Shown in pieces: positions 1 to 7,835 of a stretch of 64,000 nt of DNA. This stretch comes from Tumebacillus flagellatus (GTDB taxonomy: Bacteria; Bacillota; Bacilli; Tumebacillales; Tumebacillaceae). A model generated the notes under the pieces. The model did not search any database, was not told the DNA's origin, and saw only the letters and a program-made list of their open reading frames with translations. Position 1 is the first letter of the stretch. Each line of letters opens with the position of its first letter. The position numbers and the translations under genes are program-made. The DNA lies in the NCBI RefSeq assembly GCF_000714935.1, contig NZ_JMIR01000009.1:61341-125340 (forward strand), in the 5' to 3' direction.

Positions 1-551
1 GAGATTTGATGACAGCCGAGGACAAAGGAAAACCGCATTTCAGTTCCGACCCTACTCCAAATTGGTTTTTAGCACGAATGAGCTTCCAAGGAGTGCGGAT
101 ACAACGCAGGGGTTTTATCGTCGTTGGATCATCGTCCCATTTGAGAAAAAGTTCAAGTCTGGTGAATCAGATGTGAATTTGTTTGCCAAGTTGACAAGCC
201 CACAAGCCTTGTCTACGCTCCTCAACTATGCGATTCAAGGGTTAAGACGATTAGAGCAAAACAATGGATTTACTGAGTCAGAAACGATGAAAAATGCTTT
301 GCAGCAGTACCGGCTGGAGAACGACAATGTTGTGAATTTCATTCAGCAATGTTGCGTAGTGAATGAATCAGAATCGATGCTTAAAACCCATTTGATGAAA
401 TCCTACCAGCGTTGGTGCGAGGAGTCAGGGTTTAAAGCATATGTTCTACAAACGAGTTCAAGCGCAATGCAGTATCCGAGAGTCGCAAGTCAAAGGCGAT
501 CCTTGTCATCGTTGGCATGGAATCAACCTTCTCGATAGCATGAGTTCATGA
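1..551 (+). pseudogene. Phage/plasmid primase-helicase (D5/P4 type), C-terminal remnant
   Basis: The frame is open from base 2, so the gene enters from outside the window and only its C-terminal part is present. The early residues (FQFRPYSKLVFSTNELP, then a block ending RRWIIVPF) match the end of the helicase domain of D5/P4-like primases of phages and plasmids, which act at replication origins. The frame ends at 538 with an atypical tail. From about 440 the next frame reads to a stop at 549-551 and ends RWHGINLLDSMSS, which resembles the normal family end (WHGI.LL). A one-base frameshift near 440 is therefore likely. No replication partner is seen nearby. Confidence 0.6.
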
Positions 552-1086
552 ATTGGAACATGAGTTCCCAAGAAGATATGTACGGATTAATAGTTTTATT
601 TACTTTTATTTAATGTGATTGGTTCATAAGTTCATAACTTTTCTCTATTCAGTGGGAAAATGGAAGAGAGAAAATAATATAGAACTGCTTCCAAAATTTG
701 AACTTTTGAACTTATGTACCGCCTCGAAAAATTCAGGAAATCATGAAGCTAAAGTTTTGTACCTTTCATGTACCAAGTTGTGTACCGATTGGGGAGTGGC
801 ATATTGCTACTCTCCTTTTTTCGCTCTCTATATGCCTTTCTAAGCGATTTTTATATACAAGTGGTAGATGTATCCCCCTCGTTCACTTTTTCGTTGTGAG
901 GCAAATTAGAGACGAAATATTTACCGTAAAACTACAATTTAATAGGAAGTGTGTTAGAGTGGCAAACGCCGCTCTTATTTTTTAGTTAATGCAAATTGTA
1001 ACTGATGATGTTTCCTAGTGAAAATGCGGAATTGCGAAAGTAGTGTAATGAATATAAAATAAAAATAACTGAAACGAGGTGAATTG
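552..1086. other. AT-rich intergenic stretch without a gene
   Basis: About 535 bases, clearly more AT-rich than the rest of the window. Only short open frames without ribosome binding sites occur. I see no RNA motif, repeat or inverted repeat end that I can name. It separates the primase remnant from the toxin gene and probably belongs to the same mobile segment. Confidence 0.5.
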
Positions 1087-2493
1087 ATGCTACAGGCAGA
1101 CCCTTATGCTCTTCGCTATGCTGCCTCACGATTTTCTGTAGGAGCAAATGAGCTTCGATCTAATGCGACTCGACTGGTAGGACGAAAATCGGAACTTGTC
1201 TCTACTGGATGGAAAGGGACAGCTTCTCAAACTTTTGGTGCACAAGTGGAATCCCATGTAACCCACTTGAGAAAAAATGCCGATGTTTTGGAGAATGCAG
1301 CTACGGTGTTGAACAGCCTTGCTACCCATATGGATCATATCCTGGAACTTCGAAGGCAAGCACAACAGTATGAGATGGCAAGTTGGGAATATAGCGGAGA
1401 TTCCCAAGACGATCTCCACCATCGGCAGAACTTAGCACGACAGGCAGCACATCTACGCCAACAGGCAGATTGGGAAGCAAACCAAGCGGATTCGGTAGCA
1501 AAAGGTCAGTTGGGTCAGATCATGTCGATGCTTCCTAATGTAATAAACAACGGAAGTCATGGGACTGGAAGTTCTGTTGAACTTGACGACCTACCGGAAC
1601 CAATGAGGAGTTATTACTTGCGACATCCTGAACTTCGTGAGGCTGATTCAGTTTCGGAAGTTGTAGGTAAGTCTTCATGGGCAAGCGTCAAAAAGGTCGA
1701 TGAAACTTCTATTCAGCAAGATAAGGAATTGAGATCCCGCTTACTAGCATTACTAAAACAGTTGACTAAAAAGGAAAGAATGGGTTGGTGGGATGAAAGT
1801 ACCGATCAAATAGTGTTTCAAAAAGACTATGGAGATATGCCTACGGAAGAGTTGAAGGCTCAGATTTTTGCCCGTCTATATAAAATGCAAGGAGAAACAA
1901 ATTCAACGGAAGACGAAATACAAGCCTTTTATGAGAGCGTTTCAATGGGAGCAGATTTTATCCCTGTTGTTGGAAATCTGAAAAGTCTTGTGGAGGCTTC
2001 AACTGGTCGAGATTATATAACAGGTGATGACCTTACTTGGGTTGAGAGAGGCTTTTCACTTGCAGGAGTTGTTGGTGGAGGGTTCATTAAATTAGGTGGC
2101 AAGTCAATCAAAACAGATAAGGGACTCAAATACATCTACGAAATAGCTAGAGGGCTACACGCTAGCGTAGAGGTAGGGCGTGAGGTGACTCTACCTCGAG
2201 TGGAGACATACGAACAAGCAAGAAACCTAGCGTTGGAGCTTGTCGGTGATTTAGGCCCCGATGCCAAATCGGTTATAGGGACTTTAGATAAAAGTCAAGG
2301 ATATGGTAAAGTCATTGGTAGAAGATCGGAAGATGGGAAAGTGTTGTGGAGATTGGATTACGACCCGATAAAAGGAATGCACATTAATATTGAAGACTAT
2401 CGTGAAGGGAAAGGGGAAAAAGCCATCAAACTCTGTATACCATTTGATGGAAATGAGGACACCTTTATCTCGTTATTAAAGCATTTAAATTAG
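1087..2493 (+). CDS. WXG/LXG-type polymorphic toxin
   Basis: A 468-residue protein of polymorphic-toxin layout. Residues 1-110 are an alpha-helical WXG100-like delivery domain with a GWKG turn near residue 45. Residues 110-150 are Gln/Ala-rich coiled coil. Around residues 280-330 lies a glycine-rich pre-toxin segment (GADFIPVVGNLKSLVEAS, then ITGDDLTW) typical of PT-TG linkers. The last 110 residues form a compact C-terminal domain (WRLDYDPIKGMHINIEDY...FISLLKHLN) that recurs at the ends of Firmicute toxins but whose activity I cannot name. Such proteins are normally exported by a type VII secretion system and act on rival cells. A TTG three bases upstream is possible, but ATG 1087 fits the GAGGTG ribosome binding site better. 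The small gene 11 bases downstream is the likely antidote. Confidence 0.72.
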   Translation: MLQADPYALRYAASRFSVGANELRSNATRLVGRKSELVSTGWKGTASQTFGAQVESHVTHLRKNADVLENAATVLNSLATHMDHILELRRQAQQYEMASWEYSGDSQDDLHHRQNLARQAAHLRQQADWEANQADSVAKGQLGQIMSMLPNVINNGSHGTGSSVELDDLPEPMRSYYLRHPELREADSVSEVVGKSSWASVKKVDETSIQQDKELRSRLLALLKQLTKKERMGWWDESTDQIVFQKDYGDMPTEELKAQIFARLYKMQGETNSTEDEIQAFYESVSMGADFIPVVGNLKSLVEASTGRDYITGDDLTWVERGFSLAGVVGGGFIKLGGKSIKTDKGLKYIYEIARGLHASVEVGREVTLPRVETYEQARNLALELVGDLGPDAKSVIGTLDKSQGYGKVIGRRSEDGKVLWRLDYDPIKGMHINIEDYREGKGEKAIKLCIPFDGNEDTFISLLKHLN

Positions 2494-2504
2494 GAGGAAT
2501 GGAT

Positions 2505-2891
2505 ATGACTTTGTTTGAGGAGTGTGTTGAGGCATTAGGGGAATCGGTTACAGTATTGTCTCACGAAGATTCTCGAAAAGTGATCTTGAGGCTGCAAGAG
2601 TTGTTCCCGATCACCTTCTATGGAAGGATTGATTGGGATCAAGTGAAACAAAAGGTACCAGTTAAAACGATGGGCGATATCATTGATCAAGTCGTAGATT
2701 TCGAGTCCACTGTATATCTTATCTGGAGTGACGCTTCATTTCCAGTTCTGAAAACAGAGTTAGCTGACATGATCTTAAACAGGGATGATGTTCTCTGTGT
2801 ATCATCGGATATATGGGTATTGAGTGTGGAAGAAGATTATGTCATTGAATTCTATCACGAAGGCGAAGTGACAGTTGGTTTGATAGGTTGA
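2505..2891 (+). CDS. Probable immunity protein for the upstream toxin
   Basis: A 128-residue acidic, soluble protein without signal peptide or membrane segment. ATG 2505 is preferred to ATG 2499 because the GGAGG at 2493-2497 leaves seven bases to it but only one to the earlier codon. I do not recognise a named domain. Size, acidity, position directly behind the toxin gene and tight spacing are those of an immunity gene that protects the producer, so the role is inferred from context. It is followed by a decayed insertion sequence, consistent with a mobile toxin module. Confidence 0.55.
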   Translation: MTLFEECVEALGESVTVLSHEDSRKVILRLQELFPITFYGRIDWDQVKQKVPVKTMGDIIDQVVDFESTVYLIWSDASFPVLKTELADMILNRDDVLCVSSDIWVLSVEEDYVIEFYHEGEVTVGLIG

Positions 2892-3000
2892 AGTTTGTTC
2901 CGAATTAATAACTGTATCATGTAGTTTCTATTAAGCCCCGAAATCATTTTTGAGCTTCAAAGCCTTATCCGATACAATGGAACTATCGGAGGGGATCATC

Positions 3001-3939
3001 GTGAATCAAAGAAGCCATGGAAGTTGGAAACGCAGCTCAAGTGGCACGCCGGCATGAAATCACCGCAAACATGGTTTATCGCTGGATGAAGCAGTCCAAG
3101 CACCAGGACTTCAAACAGGCTCGACCGGAAGCTAAGAAAGTGGCACCGTTTACTCCGAGTATGGAAGAGTATCGAGCCATCGAAGAAGAAAACGATAAAT
3201 TGAAAAGGATCTTGGGTGAAAAAGACCTTGAAATCGAGATCCTGCGTGACCTTGTAAAAAAGGTCGACCCAACCTATCGCAGAAGATAGAAGTCGCCGAC
3301 AAATGGATCGGGTTGGGATATCCGGTACGCACCGTCTTGCGTATTGTCGGTGTTTTAGAAGCCACGTGGTATGCCCGTAAGAAGCGGGAAGAACAGGGCG
3401 AAAAACCGAAGGTTTATAGTGGAGGTCGTCCGCAACCGGGTTATTCGCTGACCAGTGGGAAAAAACGGATTAGTGATGAGCAGATCAAAGAGTGGCTGTT
3501 GGAAGCAGTAGCTGGTGACGGGAATGCGTATGGATACCGCAAGTTGACAGTCCATTTGCAACGGGAGAAAAGCCTCATCATCAACAAGAAAAAAGTCTAT
3601 CGACTCTGCCAAGAACTTGAGCTACTTCGTCCACAACGTCAAGTGAAGACCAAGTATCCTTGAAAGATCGCAGGAAACCGCGAAATAACAGCTCCCAATC
3701 AACTATGGGAAACGGATGTGAAGTATGGGTATATCGAGGGAGAACAGCGATTCTTCTTTCTGCTCTCAATTCTAGACGTATGCGACCGCGCCGTCATCGA
3801 CTATTACATCGGGACAAGGTGTGAGGCAAAAGACGCTGTTGAGCTGTTGCAACGGGCTTTATGGAAGCGAAATCAGTTTGGGGAAGACCAGCGCCCTGTC
3901 ATTCGGACAGATCAGGGCAGGTTCAACCGTTGGTTGTAA
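3001..3939 (+). mobile_element. Decayed IS3-family insertion sequence (orfA/orfB remnant)
   Basis: OrfA (from about 3017 to 3289) shows the helix-turn-helix and leucine-zipper pattern of IS3 orfA, but its first residues are lost: the frame reads IKEAMEV with a stop just upstream. An A6G heptamer at 3256-3262 is the usual site for -1 frameshifting into orfB. OrfB continues as EVADKWIGLGYPV, is interrupted by TGA at 3661-3663 (where CGA would be expected), then resumes with the first catalytic Asp (WETDVKYGY) and the second (RTDQG). It breaks off before the third catalytic residue. The element is therefore defective in several ways. I could not define its terminal inverted repeats. Confidence 0.8.
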
Positions 3940-4061
3940 AGCTGTAAAGTGATAAAGTTCTGAGCTAAAAAAGCATAGCTGCGAGAATAAGAGGATAAGG
4001 TTGCTCAACTCAAGATTTAGGGTGTTGAACCGATCCCGCTATTCCGACCAGATGTGAAGAA

Positions 4062-4093
4062 ACGCGTCAGAACTAGGTTCTGGCGCGTTTTTT
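4062..4093 (+). terminator. Intrinsic terminator (recurrent GTCAGAAC type)
   Basis: A 12-bp stem (4062-4073 with 4077-4088, one G-U pair) with a 3-base loop is followed by a T run. No intact plus-strand gene lies directly upstream. The same core recurs at 5356, 6605 and 9018. Confidence 0.75.
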
Positions 4094-4222
4094 GTTTTTC
4101 GAGCTGAGCCTGAAGCGCCGCAGGTCTTACCTATCTCGCGCCGATCAGTACCCGGTAACTTGTGTGTAACGACTTCCGAGTACGATAGATACATCATCAT
4201 GAGAATTAGGGGAGTTGGCACC

Positions 4223-5287
4223 ATGCTCGTTGTGAAAAAACGTTTCGCCGTTCAGCAATTTCGATTCGAAACGGGTGTCACGTTGCCGGTTGAAATCGGA
4301 TATGAGACCTACGGCACTCTGAATGAAGATCGCTCGAATGCGATATTGATCTGCCATTATTTTAGCGGTACCAGTCATAGCGGGGGATCGGGGTATTTAG
4401 AAGATCCCGACGAACGTACGGCAGCAACCCTTCGTCCTGGATGGTGGGAGTCGTTGATCGGACCGGGAAAAGCCTTTGATACGGATCGCTTTTTTCTCAT
4501 CTCGTCCGACGTGATCTGCAATTTACATCCGAGAAATCCCTACGTCGTAACCACCGGGCCGGCCACGATCGATCCGCAAACAGGGGAACCGTACGGGATG
4601 TCCTTTCCACAGGTGACGATTCGGGATTTCGTACAGATCCAGCGGCAGTTGCTCGATTTCTTAGGCGTGGAAACCTTGTACTGTGCGGCGGGGCCCTCGA
4701 TGGGCGGCATGCAAGCTCTGCAATGGGCGGTTGAGTATCCGGAACGGGTGCGTAAAGTGATTGCGGTGATCACGACTGGGCAAACTTCAGCCTATACCTC
4801 CGTGATGCCCTTGCAGATCGGGATCGATGCTATTGCTCAATCCCCGCAGAGTGGCCTTCTGCTCGCCTCCAAAGCACTGACGATCCAGAGCGACAACAAG
4901 TTAGCCGATACTGTCTGGAGGGAGAATGCTTCCACTTCTATGCCGTACCAAACAGCGATCGAGGAGGCGATCCGCAAAAACATCGTGGATGCGGACCCCT
5001 TGCATTGGCTCTATTTGGCTCGTGCCTGCCAAACTTTTTCCTTGCAACAAGGGTTTGACTCTTTACAAGAAGCACTGTCACGTATCCAAGCAGATGTGCT
5101 CCTGATCCCCTGTGACACAGACCGCTTGTTCCCGCCGGAGGAGAGTCGCTGCCTGCTGGAGCAATTGAGAAAAGCAGGTAAGAACGCGGAGTATTACGAA
5201 TTCTCTTCTCAACGCGGCCATTACGCCGGTGTTTTGGAAGGGGAAAAAATAGCCGAACCTATTCGAGAATACCTCCTTCGGTCATGA
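4223..5287 (+). CDS. metX: Homoserine O-acetyltransferase-like alpha/beta hydrolase
   Basis: A 354-residue alpha/beta-hydrolase-fold acyltransferase of the MetX family, which transfers acetyl (or another acyl group) from CoA to homoserine in methionine synthesis. The nucleophile elbow GPSMGGMQALQWA places the catalytic Ser near residue 158. The Asp (around CDTDRLFPPEE) and the His (QRGHYAGVLEG) lie near the C-terminus. Start ATG 4223 follows GGGGAG by eight bases, so the in-frame upstream extension is not needed. It stands alone between two nearly identical terminator hairpins. The loop ICHYFSGTSHSGG differs from the usual LCHALTGS, so the acyl donor or acceptor may differ. I saw no S-box or T-box leader. 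Confidence 0.72.
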   Translation: MLVVKKRFAVQQFRFETGVTLPVEIGYETYGTLNEDRSNAILICHYFSGTSHSGGSGYLEDPDERTAATLRPGWWESLIGPGKAFDTDRFFLISSDVICNLHPRNPYVVTTGPATIDPQTGEPYGMSFPQVTIRDFVQIQRQLLDFLGVETLYCAAGPSMGGMQALQWAVEYPERVRKVIAVITTGQTSAYTSVMPLQIGIDAIAQSPQSGLLLASKALTIQSDNKLADTVWRENASTSMPYQTAIEEAIRKNIVDADPLHWLYLARACQTFSLQQGFDSLQEALSRIQADVLLIPCDTDRLFPPEESRCLLEQLRKAGKNAEYYEFSSQRGHYAGVLEGEKIAEPIREYLLRS

Positions 5288-5355
5288 ATGCAAAACCAAT
5301 CAGCAATCCGCGTTTCGATCTTGCGGGAGTACGCTCTTAAGGTCGTGCGTTCGGG

Positions 5356-5384
5356 TGTCAGAACTAAGTTCTGGCGCGTTTTTG
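5356..5384 (+). terminator. Terminator of metX (recurrent GTCAGAAC type)
   Basis: The stem GTCAGAAC/GTTCTGGC closes on a TAA loop and is followed by GCG and a T run. It begins 69 bases after the metX stop and is nearly the same as the hairpin at 4062-4093. Confidence 0.7.
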
Positions 5385-5416
5385 TTTTTTCGGTCATGGA
5401 GGACGGTGCTGATTTG

Positions 5417-5860
5417 CTAAAACCCAATCCTCAGAAACCGTTCATACTCGCGCAAGACGGCAACGAATTGACGCCGTGGGGAGAGCTGTGGACGAATGCT
5501 CCGGACCTTATCGAGGGCTTGTTGATAGGGCAAGCGGCACAGTCGCATGTACAAGGCGGTCATGAAGTAACCAAGTCGATTCCGACCGGCGACGTCGTGA
5601 ACGTACACGGTGTGCCCTTGTGCCAACCAAGCGACCGTCTGTTCCACATAGGGGATCAGTTCTTGGAGCGAAGTGTGCTCTTTGTCAGCCAGCTTATAGT
5701 GTTGCATGAGCAATTGAGGATACTGTGAGGGCGGATTGTCGGGTTTTTCGCGGATGTTGACGATCGCATCCACGTGCAAGTATTGCAACTGCTTCCATCC
5801 TTTTGCGTCCGGTCGTGGCCCTGCATACAGTTTTCCGGGGATGAACTCTGAGTACTCCAT
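5417..5860 (-). CDS. Dual-specificity phosphatase-fold protein lacking the catalytic Cys
   Basis: A 147-residue protein with the fold of small protein tyrosine/dual-specificity phosphatases (IVNIREKPDNPP region, then the P-loop). The P-loop reads HDVAGRNRLG where active members have HCxxGxxR: the Arg is kept but the nucleophilic Cys is Asp. Family knowledge says such a protein cannot form the cysteinyl-phosphate intermediate, so it is probably a phospho-binding pseudophosphatase or works differently. The start ATG at 5860 has a good ribosome binding site (GAGGAAAGGAC). The gene is monocistronic. Confidence 0.7.
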   Translation of the reverse strand: MEYSEFIPGKLYAGPRPDAKGWKQLQYLHVDAIVNIREKPDNPPSQYPQLLMQHYKLADKEHTSLQELIPYVEQTVAWLAQGHTVYVHDVAGRNRLGYFMTALYMRLCRLPYQQALDKVRSIRPQLSPRRQFVAVLREYERFLRIGF

Positions 5861-5954
5861 GTTCTCATTGTCCTTTCCTCATCAAGTCGGATCATTTTTG
5901 TATATGCAGGGTTCGGTTGATTTGAGTTGTGATCCTCTAAATTCGACTTGCAGC

Positions 5955-5992
5955 AAAAAGCCCTCGTTGTCATTTTGACACGAGGGCTTTTG
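5955..5992. terminator. Bidirectional terminator
   Basis: AAAAGCCCTCG at 5956-5966 pairs with CGAGGGCTTTT at 5981-5991. On the minus strand it ends the 6034-6468 gene. Confidence 0.75.
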
Positions 5993-6033
5993 CGGGCAAG
6001 CATAGACCAACCGACAGGCTGGTCTTGTTTCAA

Positions 6034-6468
6034 TTACTTACGTTCGATGACTTTCCCGCTGAAATTCACAGGACCCACGACTTGCGCGGTTGCGTTGGCC
6101 GTTGCGTTTTCGACGGTCAGCGTGTACCGGTGAGCACCGGAGCGCACGTTCAAGTCGATCGCTTGGAACGCAATGGTGTAGAATTGTTCAGATCCAGCCG
6201 ATTCGACACCTTGCTGCGTGCGGAAGATCTCGGCGCCGTCTCGGAACACCCGGAAGACCAGTTGTGCGATGTTGGTAACGCCTTTGACCCCGACGGTCGC
6301 GAGGAGTTCCACCGTGTTGCGACGGTTGCTTTCACGCGGTACGGTCAGCGTGATCGCAGCCAAACGCAACCGGCGCGGCGAGTGCGGGATCGTCGTGGTG
6401 CGGGTCGATGTTCTGCTTCGCGGTTGAACGGCTTTGTAGTCAAGAATTCGTACGTTCTTTTTAATCAT
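6034..6468 (-). CDS. Probable spore-surface/exosporium-like beta-sandwich protein
   Basis: A 144-residue protein with a basic Arg/Thr/Ser-rich N-terminus (first 40 residues) followed by a beta-rich domain containing LVFRVFRDGAEIFRTQQG and VVGPVNFSGKVIE. These phrases resemble domains I recall from exosporium/ExsC-type and other spore-surface proteins of Bacillales. This is memory-based, not a search result. There is no signal peptide, as expected for a protein made in the mother cell. ATG 6468 follows a near-perfect ribosome binding site (GGAGGTGAT, seven bases). It is transcribed alone and ends at the 5955-5992 terminator. Confidence 0.5.
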   Translation of the reverse strand: MIKKNVRILDYKAVQPRSRTSTRTTTIPHSPRRLRLAAITLTVPRESNRRNTVELLATVGVKGVTNIAQLVFRVFRDGAEIFRTQQGVESAGSEQFYTIAFQAIDLNVRSGAHRYTLTVENATANATAQVVGPVNFSGKVIERK

Positions 6469-6546
6469 GAAATATCACCTCCGCAGGTAGCATACGGAGC
6501 AGAAGGGAATTTTGATTGGACAAGTGGTGCGGGGCCGCAAAAAATA

Positions 6547-6575
6547 GAGCTTCGCACAGGAATCGTGCGAAGCTC
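6547..6575. repeat. Strong inverted repeat (hairpin)
   Basis: GAGCTTCGCAC and GTGCGAAGCTC form an 11-bp perfect stem around a 7-base loop. It lies between the coat-like gene and the lanthipeptide-like gene, both read leftward, and has no T run on either side. It may be an RNA-processing or stability hairpin. Confidence 0.6.
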
Positions 6576-6604
6576 CAGAATGCTGGTAACGGTGCTTCGA
6601 AGAA

Positions 6605-6635
6605 ACGTGTCAGGACTTCGGTCTTGGCGCGTTTT
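6605..6635 (+). terminator. Terminator-like hairpin with TTCG loop
   Basis: ACGTGTCAGGAC pairs with GTCTTGGCGCGT (three G-U pairs) around a TTCG tetraloop and is followed by four T. It points along the plus strand, although no plus-strand gene lies upstream. It is the third copy of the GTCAG..CTGGCGC hairpin family in this region. Confidence 0.5.
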
Positions 6636-6651
6636 GCGTGTTGAAAAGAGA

Positions 6652-6689
6652 AAGCCATCACCCGTTCAGAAAAAAACAGGTGATGGCTT
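6652..6689 (-). terminator. Terminator of the lanthipeptide-like gene
   Basis: AAGCCATCACC pairs with GGTGATGGCTT (11 bp). The stem begins eight bases after the minus-strand stop at 6697 and is followed on that strand by a T-rich stretch. Confidence 0.65.
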
Positions 6690-6696
6690 GTTTACA

Positions 6697-6813
6697 CTAC
6701 CAGCAGCCGGAAATCGTGCACAAACAGGACCCTGTGTACTCTTCCTTCCTTTTCACTTGATTCATCGAGTTGGGCGACTCTACCTGAACGTCAAGATCAA
6801 ACATGTTTTCCAT
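6697..6813 (-). CDS. Orphan class I lanthipeptide-like precursor peptide
   Basis: A 38-residue peptide. Residues 4-11 read MFDLDVQV. FDLDV is the leader box of subtilin-type class I lanthipeptides (FNLD in nisin), the site read by the LanB dehydratase. After a charged linker (VKRKEE) the C-terminus is TGSCLCTISGCW, with Thr/Ser (27, 29, 33, 35) interleaved with Cys (30, 32, 37), as needed for lanthionine rings. ATG 6813 is preceded by AGGAGGTAG at ten bases, an excellent ribosome binding site, so the longer upstream frame is not needed. No lanB, lanC, lanM, transporter, protease or immunity gene is adjacent. The call rests on motif and composition only. It could also be a decayed or stand-alone remote precursor. 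Confidence 0.6.
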   Translation of the reverse strand: MENMFDLDVQVESPNSMNQVKRKEEYTGSCLCTISGCW

Positions 6814-7146
6814 TGGGGAACTACCTCCTAAAGGGTTCTGATTGTTCATTCCAAGGATGCATCTCACAGATGTGTAGGCAGATGCAAGTGTTAATCCATT
6901 TGTGACATTCACCTTGAACACAGAGTATCATTTGTTTTAATTAATTTCAATATTTGATGCATAAATAATTCTAAGTTCCCGACGGGCGGTCAGAGGATTA
7001 CCTGCTCTCCATACAAGCGTTTCGAACTGAGCATCAATTTATCCGGATTCATATCGGTGTTCTTCATTTGGGTGGTAATTCATTCCATCTACAGGTATCA
7101 TAGGTTTAGAAAAATAATTCGAATGAACGCTGCAAAGAGGACCACC
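6814..7146. other. Intergenic stretch, no gene seen
   Basis: Part of it is the leader of the minus-strand lanthipeptide-like gene. No clear promoter could be fixed: a TTGAAA-like -35 on the minus strand near 6945-6950 lacks a good -10 box. The plus-strand half precedes the tautomerase without a clear promoter either. Confidence 0.4.
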
Positions 7147-7416
7147 ATGCCGTTTACACGAGTGTCGATCTTGAAAGGAAAGTCTTCCGAATATAAAAAA
7201 GCGCTTCTTTCAAATGTGTACTTGGCGATGCGTGAGACGTTCAACGTGCCGGAAGATGATCTTGTTATGGTGATTCACGAGCATGAGCCGGATGGATTCC
7301 TGTATAGCGGGAATTATTTGAATATTGATCACGCGGAGAACGTTTTCATCAATCTCGTGGAGTCCCCGAAGGAGAATGGGTCGTTTGGGAATGGTGTCGC
7401 ACAATATGCGGAGTAA
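7147..7416 (+). CDS. Tautomerase-family protein with internal deletion
   Basis: An 89-residue 4-oxalocrotonate tautomerase-like protein. It starts MPFTRV, giving Pro at position 1 after Met removal, the catalytic base of the superfamily. VPEDDLVMVIHEHEPDGFLYSGNYLNI and VFINLVESPKENGSFGNGVAQYA match the first half and the end of the roughly 130-residue family as I know it. The intervening 40 or so residues (normally a strand and a helix) are absent, with the frame kept across the join near 7335. It may be an inactive remnant or an unusual short form. Start ATG 7147 follows AGAGG by six bases. Confidence 0.65.
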   Translation: MPFTRVSILKGKSSEYKKALLSNVYLAMRETFNVPEDDLVMVIHEHEPDGFLYSGNYLNIDHAENVFINLVESPKENGSFGNGVAQYAE

Positions 7417-7441
7417 TTTCGTTTTATCAGAATGATGAAGA

Positions 7442-7774
7442 ATGGAGGGGCCTTATGTACTCGCTCACTACGAGGGCGCCGCTGCAGGACAGTTGGAACT
7501 GCAAGTCAAGCAGGTCGAGGGGAGGGAAGTAGGATACGTCAGCATCATGTACCTCGTTCCCGAACTCCGCGGACAAGGCATCAGCCAGCAGATGTGGGAC
7601 TACGCGGAGTCCTTTTTCCGCAGGCTCGGGATGGCAGAGTATCAATTGAAAGTGGACGTCGGAAACGAGAGAGCGAAGCGTTTTTACTTAAAATCGGGAA
7701 TGGAAGTGCTCGGGGAGGAACCGAACTCCATGGGAGACCCTTGCTATCGGTTGGCGAAAAAGCTGTTTTACTAA
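7442..7774 (+). pseudogene. GNAT acetyltransferase, N-terminally truncated
   Basis: A 110-codon frame covers only the C-terminal half of a GNAT N-acetyltransferase: VGYVSIMYLVPELRGQGISQQMW is the acetyl-CoA binding loop (RGxGxG/A type) and NERAKRFYLKSGM is motif B. The N-terminal strands of the usual fold are missing and no good ribosome binding site precedes ATG 7442. Together with the deleted tautomerase just upstream, this suggests a local deletion event. It could still make a short protein. Confidence 0.6.
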
Positions 7775-7835
7775 AAAAATAACTCTTCACATAACCATGT
7801 TATACTAGAAACAGGAAAGGTGAGGAGGATGCTCC

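Noticed and set aside
4160..4222. Upstream extension of metX
   Set aside because: ATG 4223 has a ribosome binding site at eight bases, and the extra residues do not fit the family N-terminus.
6814..6921. Longer lanthipeptide-like precursor starting further upstream
   Set aside because: The extension (MFKVNVTNG...) contains the ribosome binding site of the 38-residue form and has no leader features.
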